In this document: one piece after another, positions 31,050 to 39,648 of the stretch
Position numbering within the stretch: position 1 is the first letter of the stretch
Layout: every line of letters starts with the position of its first letter
Source: CBDCTM01 sp965222005
GTDB taxonomy: Bacteria > Bacteroidota > Bacteroidia > Chitinophagales > Saprospiraceae
DNA length: 64,000 nt
Direction of reading: 5' to 3'
NCBI GenBank assembly: GCA_965222005.1
Contig: OZ244935.1
Coordinates: 2,294,001-2,358,000 of the forward strand
Notes under the pieces: model-generated
The model's input: only the letters and a program-made list of their open reading frames with translations
The model's database searches: none
Told to the model about the DNA's origin: nothing
Translations under genes and position numbers: made by a program

Positions 31050-31319
31050 ATGGCTAAAAAATCAATCATCGCTCGCGAACGCAAAAGACGAAAGCTGGTA
31101 GCTAAATATGCCGATTTGCGCAAAAAGCTGAAAGAAGAAGGGGATTATGAAGCACTTGACAAGCTGCCGCGCAATGCCTCTCCGGTCAGGCTACACAACC
31201 GTTGTATGCTTAGCGGTAGGCCCAAAGGCTATATGAGAATGTTCGGCATTTCGAGAGTAGCTTTTCGCAAAATGGCACTGGAGGGCAAGATTCCCGGAGT
31301 AACTAAAGCGAGCTGGTAA
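31050..31319 (+). CDS. rpsN: 30S ribosomal protein S14 (zinc-free form)
   Basis: 89 aa. Long, Cys-poor form: MAKKSIIARERKRRKLVAKY, then PVRLHNRCMLSGRPKGYMR with a single Cys and no CxxC pairs, and FGISRVAFRKMALEGKIPGV. Zinc-independent S14, as expected in this phylum. Confidence 0.96.
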   Translation: MAKKSIIARERKRRKLVAKYADLRKKLKEEGDYEALDKLPRNASPVRLHNRCMLSGRPKGYMRMFGISRVAFRKMALEGKIPGVTKASW

Positions 31320-31382
31320 AATAATACCGTGGCGGGCGCCCTATCGGCGGACGTGCACTTTCAATACAAATCATTCAACAAA

Positions 31383-31787
31383 ATGGCAGTTACAGATCCA
31401 ATAGCAGATTATCTGACAAGAATACGGAATGCGCAGCAGGCAGGCCATCGTGTGGTGGAAATTCCTGCATCCAAAATGAAAAAAAGCATCACGGAGATTC
31501 TGTACAATCAGGGCTATATCAAAAAATACAAATTTGACGATAGTGCCGGTAAACAGGGCCTCATCAAAATTGCATTGAAATACAATGCTGCCACCAAAGA
31601 GCCGGTAATCCGCAAATTGGGGCGCATAAGCCGGCCCGGCCTCCGCAATTATTCTAAGGCAAAGGATATTCCACGGGTGATCAATGGTTTGGGAATAGGC
31701 ATTGTTTCTACTTCGCAGGGAATGATGACCGACAAGCAAGCCAGAACCCGGAACGTGGGAGGCGAACTGATCTGCTACGTTTATTAA
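31383..31787 (+). CDS. rpsH: 30S ribosomal protein S8
   Basis: 134 aa from ATG 31383 (MAVTDPIADYLTRIRNA); the 18-codon extension upstream lies in the spacer. VEIPASKMKKSITEILYNQG, KLGRISRPGLRNYSKAKDIP and GIGIVSTSQGMMTDKQAR identify it. In E. coli S8 represses the spc operon. Confidence 0.97.
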   Translation: MAVTDPIADYLTRIRNAQQAGHRVVEIPASKMKKSITEILYNQGYIKKYKFDDSAGKQGLIKIALKYNAATKEPVIRKLGRISRPGLRNYSKAKDIPRVINGLGIGIVSTSQGMMTDKQARTRNVGGELICYVY

Positions 31788-31828
31788 ACCAAATAAAGCA
31801 CTAGCTTTTTTACTAAATATTTACGCAC

Positions 31829-32383
31829 ATGTCAAGGATAGGAAAAGCTCCGATAAGTGTACCAAGTGGTGTTGATGTCAACATTAGCAAAGGCAATTTG
31901 GTGACTATCAAAGGACCAAAAGGGGAGCTCTCTCTGCAGCTCAATCCGGATATTTCTATGGAAATCGAAGATGGAGAGCTTAATGTGAAGCGGCCTACTG
32001 ATCAGAAGCGCCACCGGGCTATGCATGGCTTGTATCGGTCTTTGTTAGCCAATATGATTAGGGGTGTGACAGATGGCTACGTCAAAGAACTTGAATTGAT
32101 TGGAGTGGGCTACAGAGCCAATAATACGGGCAATTTGCTGGAACTATCTTTGGGATTTTCACACCCCATCATGTTTTATGTGCCGGATGAGATAAAGGTG
32201 GAAACCGTAAATGAAAAAGGGAAAAGCCCCTTGATCCGCCTGGAATCCACCGACAAGCAGCTGGTCGGGCAGGTAGCTGCAAAGATTAGGAGCTTCCGCA
32301 AACCGGAACCCTACAAAGGAAAAGGCGTGCGCTACAAAGGAGAAGTCATCAGACGTAAAGCTGGTAAAACAGCTGCTAAATAG
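31829..32383 (+). CDS. rplF: 50S ribosomal protein L6
   Basis: 184 aa, two repeated alpha/beta domains. MSRIGKAPISVPSGVDVNI, LIGVGYRANNTGNLLELSLG and the C-terminal KPEPYKGKGVRYKGEVIRRK, the L6 signature near the sarcin-ricin loop. Confidence 0.97.
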   Translation: MSRIGKAPISVPSGVDVNISKGNLVTIKGPKGELSLQLNPDISMEIEDGELNVKRPTDQKRHRAMHGLYRSLLANMIRGVTDGYVKELELIGVGYRANNTGNLLELSLGFSHPIMFYVPDEIKVETVNEKGKSPLIRLESTDKQLVGQVAAKIRSFRKPEPYKGKGVRYKGEVIRRKAGKTAAK

Positions 32384-32431
32384 TAAGCATAAATGCCTTC
32401 GGGTATTTCAACAGATCAAATTGTTTTACTT

Positions 32432-32785
32432 ATGGGAGTTGATAAAAATTCGAGAAGAAGGCGCATTCGTTTTCGGATTCGCAAAAATGTAAAAGGCACT
32501 GCGGCCTGCCCGCGCTTGTCTGTTTTCCGCAGTAATAATGAAATTTACTGCCAGCTTATTGACGATATCAATGGGCATACATTAGCCAGCGCTTGTACCA
32601 AAACGGTGGGCGTGGATAAGAATACCAGCCGAGTGGAGCAATCCAAGCAGGTAGGTAAAGCAATAGCAGAGAAAGCATTGGCCGAAAACATTAACAACAT
32701 AATTTTTGATCGCAGCGGATATCTTTATCACGGCCGTGTGAAGGCCCTTGCAGATGGAGCTCGGGAAGCCGGGCTGAAATTTTAA
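32432..32785 (+). CDS. rplR: 50S ribosomal protein L18
   Basis: 117 aa from ATG 32432 (MGVDKNSRRRRIRFRIRKN), chosen because L18 begins at this basic stretch. PRLSVFRSNNEIYCQLID and YLYHGRVKALADGAREAGL follow. 5S rRNA binding. Confidence 0.96.
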   Translation: MGVDKNSRRRRIRFRIRKNVKGTAACPRLSVFRSNNEIYCQLIDDINGHTLASACTKTVGVDKNTSRVEQSKQVGKAIAEKALAENINNIIFDRSGYLYHGRVKALADGAREAGLKF

Positions 32786-32797
32786 AAATCATAAAGA

Positions 32798-33319
32798 ATG
32801 GCACATAAAACTCCAAGCAGGATAAAACCTGCGGATACTGAGCTTAAAGAAAAATTGGTAAACCTCAACCGCGTTGCCAAAGTGACCAAAGGAGGTCGTA
32901 CCTTCAGCTTTGCAGCAATCGCTGTAGTGGGAGATGGCAATGGTACCGTTGGCCACGGACTGGGTAAAGCCCGTGACGTTTCCGAATCAATTGCCAAAGC
33001 GGTGGATGATGCAAAGAAGAATTTGATAAAGGTGCCAATATTCAAAGGAACCATTCCGCATGAGCAAAAAGGCAAGTATGGCGCAGGCAAAGTGCTGATC
33101 AAACCCGCTTCTGATGGTACCGGCGTGATCGCCGGAGGAGCTATGCGCGCCGTGCTGGAAATTGCAGGAGTACACAATGTGTTAGCCAAATCGCAGGGCT
33201 CATCCAATCCACACAATGTGGTAAAGGCTACCATTGATGCCCTTTCAAAGCTCAGAAGTCCCAAGCAAATTGCCAAAGAGCGCGGTATCTCGATGGACAA
33301 ATTGTTCAAAGGGGAATAA
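32798..33319 (+). CDS. rpsE: 30S ribosomal protein S5
   Basis: 173 aa. NLNRVAKVTKGGRTFSFAAI (dsRBD-like domain; the loop where spectinomycin resistance arises), VGHGLGKARDVSESIAKAVD and the C-terminal RAVLEIAGVHNVLAKSQGS domain. mRNA entry and fidelity. Confidence 0.97.
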   Translation: MAHKTPSRIKPADTELKEKLVNLNRVAKVTKGGRTFSFAAIAVVGDGNGTVGHGLGKARDVSESIAKAVDDAKKNLIKVPIFKGTIPHEQKGKYGAGKVLIKPASDGTGVIAGGAMRAVLEIAGVHNVLAKSQGSSNPHNVVKATIDALSKLRSPKQIAKERGISMDKLFKGE

Positions 33320-33343
33320 CCTCAACAGCTAAATTCATTAGTC

Positions 33344-33526
33344 ATGGACAAGATAAAAATCACTCAGGTAAAAAGTATCATTGATCGCTCAAAACGCCAA
33401 AAAGACACCATGAAAGCACTGGGTTTGCGCAAAATGAACCACAGTGTGGTGCATACGGCTACTCCCCAAATATTGGGCATGGTCCACAAGGTGAGCCACC
33501 TGGTAGAAGTGGAACATTTGTCCTAG
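33344..33526 (+). CDS. rpmD: 50S ribosomal protein L30
   Basis: 60 aa, complete small protein. KIKITQVKSIIDRSKRQKDT, LGLRKMNHSVVHTATPQILG and MVHKVSHLVEVE give the short L30 fold. Between rpsE and rplO as usual. Confidence 0.95.
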   Translation: MDKIKITQVKSIIDRSKRQKDTMKALGLRKMNHSVVHTATPQILGMVHKVSHLVEVEHLS

Positions 33527-33561
33527 TCCTTTCGTATATTATCTTTTAAAGCTAGTCAATA

Positions 33562-34008
33562 ATGGAACTGCATAATTTAAAACCGGCTAAAGGATCAGTA
33601 AAGAAGAGAAAGCGTATCGCAAGGGGCCAGGGGTCCGGAAGAGGCGGTACCAGTACTCGTGGCCACAAAGGTCAAAAATCTCGTTCCGGCTACAGCCGCA
33701 AGCGCAATTTTGAAGGTGGCCAGATGCCGCTGCAAATGCGTGTGCCAAAGCGGGGCTTCAAAAACCCCAACCGGGTAGCCTACGTACCGATCAACCTGAG
33801 CCGTTTGCAAGCAATTTGCGACAAATACAAGCTCGACAAGATTGACTTGGAAACACTCATCGCCAACGGAATTATCAAAAAAACCGATAAGGTGAAAATT
33901 CTTGGCCGTGGTGAGCTGACTTCCAAAATGACAGTTGCTGCGCATGCCTGTTCCGAAACCGCAAAAAACGCGATCGAAGCAGCCGGGGGAAGTATTAAGC
34001 TTGTATAA
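33562..34008 (+). CDS. rplO: 50S ribosomal protein L15
   Basis: 148 aa. MELHNLKPAKGSVKKRKRIA, the Gly/Arg-rich GRGGTSTRGHKGQKSRSGYS extension that threads into 23S rRNA, and a globular C-terminus ending AIEAAGGSIKLV. 30 nt before secY. Confidence 0.97.
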   Translation: MELHNLKPAKGSVKKRKRIARGQGSGRGGTSTRGHKGQKSRSGYSRKRNFEGGQMPLQMRVPKRGFKNPNRVAYVPINLSRLQAICDKYKLDKIDLETLIANGIIKKTDKVKILGRGELTSKMTVAAHACSETAKNAIEAAGGSIKLV

Positions 34009-34038
34009 AGTACGGTTCAAAAAAATCAAAATCCCGCA

Positions 34039-35403
34039 ATGAAAAAGTTTATCACTACTATAAAGAACATCTGGAAGATCAAGGAACTGAGAAACCGCAT
34101 CCTGTTCACCCTGGCCTTGCTTATGGTGTACCGGTTTGGTTCTTACGTAGTGTTGCCAGGTGTCGTACCTGCACAGCTTAAAAACCTGGCTCAAACCAAT
34201 TCTACCGACTTGCTGGGACTGATCAATGCCTTTACCGGCGGAGCCTTTGGAAATGCAGCTATTTTTGCTCTCGGTATCATGCCCTATATCACAGCATCTA
34301 TCATTGTACAATTGCTGGGTTTTGGAGTACCGTATTTTCAAAGATTGCAACAGCGCGAAGGAGAATCCGGTCGTAAAAAAATTACGCAAATCACCCGTTT
34401 ACTTACACTTGCCATAACCCTTGTGCAGGGAGGCGGCTATTTAACCTGGATCAATAGCCAGGGTGCGGTGGATCCAACTATTCCGCCGGGCATCTTCTGG
34501 TTGGCCAATATCATTATCCTTGCTACAGGCACCATTTTCGCCATGTGGCTGGGTGAGCGCATCACCGATCGGGGTATCGGCAATGGTATCTCATTACTTA
34601 TCATGATCGGTATCATTGCTACACTTCCGATTGCCTTTGTTTCCGAACTGCAGCTGCAACTGCAAAGCAATGCGATTCTCTTTGTACTGGAAATTGTAGT
34701 ACTATTCCTGGTAGTGATGGCCACCATATTGGTGGTGCAGGGAGTCCGTAAAATTCCAATCCAATTTGCCAAACGAATGGTAGGGCGGGGTGCCAATTCT
34801 ATGCCTGCCCAAGGTGCTCGCGATTATATTCCCGTGAAAGTGAACGCATCCGGTGTGATGCCTATCATCTTTGCTCAGGCATTAATGTTTTTGCCGGCCA
34901 CCGCTGCCCAATTTATTGCCGGCAACAACTCTTCGGTGAATTCCAGCGGCTGGTTGATGGCTCTCAATGATTTCACCTCTCTACCTTACAATATCATCTA
35001 CTTTATACTGGTAGTACTATTTACCTATGTATATACGGCCCTTTTGGTCAATCCACAACAATATGCGGAATACCTGAAGCGCCAAAATGCTTTCATCCCT
35101 GGTATCAAACCGGGTAAGAAAACAGCTGACTTTATTGATGCAGTAACGACCCGTATTACCTTGCCAGGGTCCATCTTCCTGGGCCTGATTGCCATCTTGC
35201 CGGCCATCGTGGCTACCTTTGGTGTCAATTATGCTTTTGCCATGTTCTTTGGAGGTACTTCCCTGTTAATCCTGGTAGCGGTAGTGTTGGATACCTTGCA
35301 GCAGATCGAAAGCCATCTCCTGATGCGCAAATACGACGGCTTGGTGAAATCCGGCAGACTGAAAGGCCGCAGTGGTGTGCAGGGCATCGGCGCCAGCATG
35401 TAA
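34039..35403 (+). CDS. secY: Protein translocase subunit SecY
   Basis: 454 aa with ten membrane helices. Channel of the general secretion system; exports the many signal-peptide proteins in this window. Plug/TM2 region LINAFTGGAFGNAAIFALGI, MPYITASIIVQLLG, and the cytoplasmic loop GGTSLLILVAVVLD near the end fit. Followed by 199 nt without a gene, with only a weak AAAG...CTTTT hairpin at about 35438-35455, then map. Confidence 0.97.
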   Translation: MKKFITTIKNIWKIKELRNRILFTLALLMVYRFGSYVVLPGVVPAQLKNLAQTNSTDLLGLINAFTGGAFGNAAIFALGIMPYITASIIVQLLGFGVPYFQRLQQREGESGRKKITQITRLLTLAITLVQGGGYLTWINSQGAVDPTIPPGIFWLANIIILATGTIFAMWLGERITDRGIGNGISLLIMIGIIATLPIAFVSELQLQLQSNAILFVLEIVVLFLVVMATILVVQGVRKIPIQFAKRMVGRGANSMPAQGARDYIPVKVNASGVMPIIFAQALMFLPATAAQFIAGNNSSVNSSGWLMALNDFTSLPYNIIYFILVVLFTYVYTALLVNPQQYAEYLKRQNAFIPGIKPGKKTADFIDAVTTRITLPGSIFLGLIAILPAIVATFGVNYAFAMFFGGTSLLILVAVVLDTLQQIESHLLMRKYDGLVKSGRLKGRSGVQGIGASM

Positions 35404-35602
35404 GCTGCATTTTTTCTGAATGAAGCAAGAAGCGAAAGAGCCGGGCTTTTAAACAATTGGCCTGTCTAGAGGGTTTTATTTGCGATGGTGAATTTATTAG
35501 GGATTTTAAAAACTTAAAAATTCAGCATCGGTATCAACTGTTTTAAGTAGCCAAAAGGCATACACGTCCATTCATTTTTTTTTAATAGTACACTTTCATG
35601 CT

Positions 35603-36415
35603 ATGGTGTTTTATAAAACGGATGAGGAAATTGAACTCATTAGGGAAAGTTGTTTGATAGTTTGCAAAGCGCTAAGTTTGGTAGCCAGCATGATCCGCCC
35701 CGGTATTAGTGGCCACGAAATCGACAAAGCTGCCGAACAACTTGTGCTCGACCATGGCGCAAAGCCTGCCTTTAAGGGCTTTAATGGCTTTCCTTCTACC
35801 CTCTGTATATCCGTTAATGAAGCTGTAGTACATGGTATTCCTTCCAAGAATCCCTTCAAAGAGGGCGATATTGTATCAGTCGATTGCGGAGCATTGCTCA
35901 ATGGTTTTTTCGGCGATTCTGCCTATACTTTTGCACTCGGAGACGTCGCAGAGCCCATCATGGAACTCCTTCGGGTTACCAATACTTCTTTGTATAAAGG
36001 CATCGACAAGGCTGTTGCCGGCAACCGACTTGGAGATATCGGGCACGCAATTCAGACTTATTGTGAGAAGGACCGCCAATATGGGGTGGTACGCGAACTG
36101 GTAGGGCATGGGATCGGGCGCAATCTGCACGAGCCTCCGGAGGTGCCCAATTATGGACGGCGCGGGAGAGGCAGTATGCTCAAAGACGGGCTGGTCATAG
36201 CTATCGAACCGATGGTCAACCTGGGGCGCAAAGAAGTGCGTCAGGCCGATGACGGCTGGACAATCATCACCAAAGACCGCAAACCATCGGCGCACTATGA
36301 ACATACGGTGGCGGTTCGAAAGGAGCAGGCCGATATTCTCTCCGATCATTCCCTTATCGAAGAGGAAATAGGGAAAAATGCCAATATTAAAGAAGTAAGT
36401 GTTAATGTTTTGTGA
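35603..36415 (+). CDS. map: Type I methionine aminopeptidase
   Basis: 270 aa. Removes initiator Met from nascent proteins. All five metal ligands are visible: the Asp pair in SVDCGALLNGFFGDSAY, His in GHGIGRNLHEPPEVPNYG, Glu in AIEPMVNLG and Glu in HYEHTVAV. secY-map-infA without adk between is the common Bacteroidota order. The C-terminus runs about 20 residues past the fold. Confidence 0.96.
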   Translation: MVFYKTDEEIELIRESCLIVCKALSLVASMIRPGISGHEIDKAAEQLVLDHGAKPAFKGFNGFPSTLCISVNEAVVHGIPSKNPFKEGDIVSVDCGALLNGFFGDSAYTFALGDVAEPIMELLRVTNTSLYKGIDKAVAGNRLGDIGHAIQTYCEKDRQYGVVRELVGHGIGRNLHEPPEVPNYGRRGRGSMLKDGLVIAIEPMVNLGRKEVRQADDGWTIITKDRKPSAHYEHTVAVRKEQADILSDHSLIEEEIGKNANIKEVSVNVL

Positions 36416-36472
36416 AAAACACGTTTTCATAGTACCCTAAACGATTTGACTACGTCACAGCCAATGATGGAT

Positions 36473-36497
36473 GCCGGCTCGGCCGGCTTGTTTTTTT
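36473..36497 (+). terminator. Terminator between map and infA
   Basis: GCCGGC-TCG-GCCGGC (36473-36487) followed by TTGTTTTTTT, 57 nt after the map stop. It splits the spc and alpha parts of the supercluster. Confidence 0.8.
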
Positions 36498-36522
36498 GAC
36501 CAAAAACAGTCGAAAAAACAAT

Positions 36523-36538
36523 TATTTTTGTACCTTTG
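36523..36538 (+). promoter_or_regulatory. Promoter region of infA
   Basis: Two overlapping candidates: TATTTTTG (36523-36530), 24 nt after the TTG at 36496-36498 in the terminator tail, and TACCTTTG (36531-36538). The infA ATG is at 36557, so the leader would be about 10-20 nt. Confidence 0.5.
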
Positions 36539-36556
36539 CACACCGAAAATTAATTT

Positions 36557-36775
36557 ATGGCTAAACAAGATGTAATCAAACAAGACGGAATTATTGATGA
36601 AGCACTATCAAATGCGATGTTCCGGGTAAAGCTGGAGAACGGTCACCAGATCGTAGCTACGATATCCGGAAAGATGCGTATGCACTATATTCGGATACTT
36701 CCCGGAGATAAAGTGGCGGTGGAAATGTCCCCTTACGATCTAACTCGCGGAAGAATCATTTACCGCTACAAATAG
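36557..36775 (+). CDS. infA: Translation initiation factor IF-1
   Basis: 72 aa, S1-type OB fold; MAKQDVIKQDGIIDEALSNA, FRVKLENGHQIVATISGKMR and GDKVAVEMSPYDLTRGRI are canonical. Blocks the A site during initiation. Its TAG stop is the first triplet of a 13-nt tandem duplication. Confidence 0.97.
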   Translation: MAKQDVIKQDGIIDEALSNAMFRVKLENGHQIVATISGKMRMHYIRILPGDKVAVEMSPYDLTRGRIIYRYK

Positions 36776-36798
36776 GCTGCAAAGCTAGGCTGCAAAGC
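36773..36798 (+). repeat. 13-nt tandem duplication at the infA stop codon
   Basis: TAGGCTGCAAAGC occurs twice head to tail (36773-36785, 36786-36798), both perfect, the first TAG being the infA stop. Confidence 0.95.
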
Positions 36799-36802
36799 GG
36801 CC

Positions 36803-36838
36803 AAAAGGCACAGCTGCTGGCGAGCCTTTTTTGTGTTT
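36803..36838 (+). terminator. Terminator- or attenuator-like hairpin between infA and rpmJ
   Basis: AAAAGGC (36803-36809) pairs with GCCTTTT (36824-36830), followed by TTGTGTTTTTT. No new promoter is seen before rpmJ, so read-through or attenuation is expected. Confidence 0.6.
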
Positions 36839-36855
36839 TTTAAAACCAAACTATT

Positions 36856-36972
36856 ATGAAAGTTAGAGCATCGATCAAAAAACGATCTTCCGATTGCAAG
36901 ATCGTGAGACGGAAAGGGAAACTGTATATCATTAATAAGAAAAACCCGAAGTTCAAACAACGGCAGGGTTGA
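36856..36972 (+). CDS. rpmJ: 50S ribosomal protein L36 (zinc-free form)
   Basis: 38 aa, ATG 36856 to TGA 36972. MKVRASIKKRSSDCKIVRRK then NKKNPKFKQRQG. Of the four zinc ligands (C11, C14, C27, H33 in zinc forms) only C14 remains, so this is the zinc-independent type. 33 nt before rpsM. Confidence 0.96.
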   Translation: MKVRASIKKRSSDCKIVRRKGKLYIINKKNPKFKQRQG

Positions 36973-37005
36973 TCTATTTGCAAAATAACCAATTGATTAT
37001 CTACA

Positions 37006-37383
37006 ATGGCTCGTATAGCAGGTATCGATTTACCCAAAAATAAACGCGGAGTAGTTGGGCTTACCTACATCTTTGGCATCGGCAAAAGCCGGGCTAAGGA
37101 AATTTTGGAAAAAGCCGGTATTGATGAGAGCGTGAAAGTCACTGACTGGACGGATGACAACATCCGTACCCTGGCCAACCTTATCCAGGAAGAGTATAAA
37201 GTGGAGGGACAATTGCGCTCCGAAGTACAAATGAACATCAAGCGTTTGATGGATATTGGCTGCTATCGGGGCTTGCGCCATCGCAGGGGCTTGCCTGTGA
37301 GAGGCCAGCGTACCCGTACCAATGCCCGCACTCGCAAGGGCAAGCGCAAGACTGTGGCCAATAAAAAGAAAGCGGTTAAATAA
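37006..37383 (+). CDS. rpsM: 30S ribosomal protein S13
   Basis: 125 aa. MARIAGIDLPKNKRGVVGL, YIFGIGKSRAKEILEKAGID and the basic tail RRGLPVRGQRTRTNARTRKG that touches P-site tRNA. Confidence 0.97.
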   Translation: MARIAGIDLPKNKRGVVGLTYIFGIGKSRAKEILEKAGIDESVKVTDWTDDNIRTLANLIQEEYKVEGQLRSEVQMNIKRLMDIGCYRGLRHRRGLPVRGQRTRTNARTRKGKRKTVANKKKAVK

Positions 37384-37455
37384 TTAGTTTACAGGATTAG
37401 CACCCCGGCTCATCTGCTGACGGCGACGGTGCGTTCCCCAAAATCTTAGTCACCA

Positions 37456-37842
37456 ATGGCTAAAGCAAGAAAAGCAAAAAAGAGAAAAGTAAGAGTTGAA
37501 CCGGAAGGCTTGGTGTATATCAAGGCTTCTTTCAATAATATTATCATATCGGTATGCAACAAGAAAGGCGAGGTGATATCCTGGGCTTCAGCGGGCAAAG
37601 CCGGCTTTAGAGGATCAAAGAAGAACACGCCCTATGCCGCTCAAATCGCTGCAACTGATGCTGCCAGAGTAGCATACGACGCGGGGATGCGTACAGCAGA
37701 AGTGTTTGTCAAAGGCCCCGGATCGGGCAGAGAGGCCGCTATTCGAGCCATCGATAGTACCGGCATCAAAGTTTCAAGAATCAAGGATGTCACCCCGATG
37801 CCACATAATGGCTGTCGTCCGCCAAAACGCAGAAGAGTTTAA
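37456..37842 (+). CDS. rpsK: 30S ribosomal protein S11
   Basis: 128 aa. KASFNNIIISVCNKKGEVIS, GKAGFRGSKKNTPYAAQIAA and the end PMPHNGCRPPKRRRV. Platform protein next to the E-site mRNA. Confidence 0.97.
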   Translation: MAKARKAKKRKVRVEPEGLVYIKASFNNIIISVCNKKGEVISWASAGKAGFRGSKKNTPYAAQIAATDAARVAYDAGMRTAEVFVKGPGSGREAAIRAIDSTGIKVSRIKDVTPMPHNGCRPPKRRRV

Positions 37843-37880
37843 TTTATTCCTTTCATTCAATTGTTTAAGTAGCTTACACA

Positions 37881-38492
37881 ATGGCTAGATATACAGGTCC
37901 GAAAACTAAAAAAGCAAGAGCATTCGGTGAATCTATTTACGGTTTTGACAGAGCCTTCGAAAAAAAGAAATACCCTCCAGGGCAGCATGGCAACTCCCGC
38001 AGGAGACGCCAAAAGTCGGATTATGCCCTCCAGCTCATGGAAAAGCAAAAGGTGAAATATACCTACGGTGTGCTGGAACGGCAGTTTAGGAATACCTTCG
38101 AAAAAGCCAGCCGCAAAGGAGGCGTTACAGGTGAAGTGTTGCTCCAGTTTTTGGAATCACGCCTCGATAATACAGTATTTAGAATGGGCATCGCTCCCAC
38201 CCGCCGAGCTGCCCGGCAGCTGGTCTCTCACAAGCACATCCTGGTCAATGGAGTCGTTACCAATATAGCCTCTTATTCCCTCCGCCCTGGCGATGTAGTC
38301 AGTGTGCGGGGCAAATCACAAGGGCTGGAAGTGATCCGCGACAGCATTTCCAATAAGTCCGATGTCCGGAATTTTTCCTGGCTGGAATGGAATCCCGATC
38401 AGATGAGTGGTGTGTTTCTGGAATATCCGGAGCGCCAGGCTATTCCTGAAAAAGTAAACGAACAGCTGATCGTCGAACTCTACTCTAAGTAG
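37881..38492 (+). CDS. rpsD: 30S ribosomal protein S4 (zinc-free form)
   Basis: 203 aa. MARYTGPKTKKARAFGESIY lacks the zinc Cys residues; KVKYTYGVLERQFRNTFEKA and the S4 domain LDNTVFRMGIAPTRRAARQL follow. Assembly initiator and, in enterics, alpha-operon repressor. Confidence 0.97.
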   Translation: MARYTGPKTKKARAFGESIYGFDRAFEKKKYPPGQHGNSRRRRQKSDYALQLMEKQKVKYTYGVLERQFRNTFEKASRKGGVTGEVLLQFLESRLDNTVFRMGIAPTRRAARQLVSHKHILVNGVVTNIASYSLRPGDVVSVRGKSQGLEVIRDSISNKSDVRNFSWLEWNPDQMSGVFLEYPERQAIPEKVNEQLIVELYSK

Positions 38493-38562
38493 AAATACCT
38501 GAATCTACTAGCTATTGCTTTGAAATAATTTGCCATAAACTGTAAAAAAACAACCTTTTTTG

Positions 38563-39564
38563 ATGAGCAATATTCTAAATTTTCAAAAGCCTGACAAAAT
38601 TATCCTTCAAAAATCAACCGACTTTGAAGGAACCTTTGAGTTCAAACCGCTCGAACCGGGTTTTGGCCAAACAATTGGCAACTCGCTGAGGCGTGTACTG
38701 CTCTCATCTCTCGACGGATTTGCTATATCCGCATTGCGCATAGCCGGAGTAGATCATGAGTTTTCCTCTATCGTTGGGGTAGTGGAGGATGTGGTAGATA
38801 TTATCCTCAACCTCAAGCAAGTACGCTTCAAACAACTGATCGCTGATGAAGATGTGACTTCTGAAAAAATATATCTGACGATTAGCGGCAAGGAAGAATT
38901 TAAGGCAGGAGACATAGAAGAGCATACCAATGTTTTCAAAATAATGAACCCCGACCTGCACGTCTGCCGCATGGAGCCATTCGTCAACCTCGAAATGGAA
39001 CTTACCATCACTAAAGGCAGAGGATATGTACCGGCTGACGAAAATCTTCCCAAAGATGCACCCATCGGAGTCATCCCAATCGATGCGATCTATACGCCCA
39101 TCAAAAATGTGGCATACACCGTTTCCAATACGCGTGTCGGGCAACGTACCGATTACGAAAAACTTACTATCGACGTTAAAACAGACGGCACTATCCATCC
39201 CGAAGAGGCAATCAAGGAAGCCAGCCGCATCCTGATACAGCACCTCATGCTCATCACAGATGAGAATATCACCTTTGATGATGCCTCCAGCCGTGAAGAT
39301 AATATTGTGGATGAGCACATCTTACACATGCGCAAGTTGCTTAAAACGTCTCTTGAAGACCTCGACCTGTCGGTTCGGGCTTACAACTGCCTCAAAGCCG
39401 CCAAGATCAATACCCTGGCTGAATTGGTAAGGTACGACACGCATGAGCTGCTAAAATTCCGCAACTTCGGTAAAAAATCATTGGTGGAAATTGAAGAGTT
39501 GCTGCAGGACAAAGGGCTGACCTTCGGAATGGATTTGTCAAAATACAAACTCGACGAAGACTAA
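38563..39564 (+). CDS. rpoA: RNA polymerase alpha subunit
   Basis: 333 aa from ATG 38563; a TTG one codon upstream is not favoured. N-terminal dimerisation domain with PLEPGFGQTIGNSLRRVLLS (about 31-50) and the DNA/activator-binding C-terminal domain (about 260-325, including LKAAKINTLAELVRYDTHEL and FGKKSLVEIEELL). Co-transcribed with ribosomal genes, as in most bacteria. Confidence 0.97.
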   Translation: MSNILNFQKPDKIILQKSTDFEGTFEFKPLEPGFGQTIGNSLRRVLLSSLDGFAISALRIAGVDHEFSSIVGVVEDVVDIILNLKQVRFKQLIADEDVTSEKIYLTISGKEEFKAGDIEEHTNVFKIMNPDLHVCRMEPFVNLEMELTITKGRGYVPADENLPKDAPIGVIPIDAIYTPIKNVAYTVSNTRVGQRTDYEKLTIDVKTDGTIHPEEAIKEASRILIQHLMLITDENITFDDASSREDNIVDEHILHMRKLLKTSLEDLDLSVRAYNCLKAAKINTLAELVRYDTHELLKFRNFGKKSLVEIEELLQDKGLTFGMDLSKYKLDED

Positions 39565-39648
39565 TAGCCAAAATATAGTTTATTGCAATGACCGACTAGT
39601 CTGTTGACGAAAAGTGTTGCGAAGTTAATTTGATTAAATACTAATAAA

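Noticed and set aside
34226..34417. Short frames inside secY and other ribosomal genes in alternative frames
   Set aside because: All lie within strongly conserved genes on the correct frame and strand.
37384..37455. GCACC...GGTGC inverted repeat in the rpsM-rpsK gap as a terminator
   Set aside because: Short stem, long loop and no T-run; the operon continues without a new promoter.
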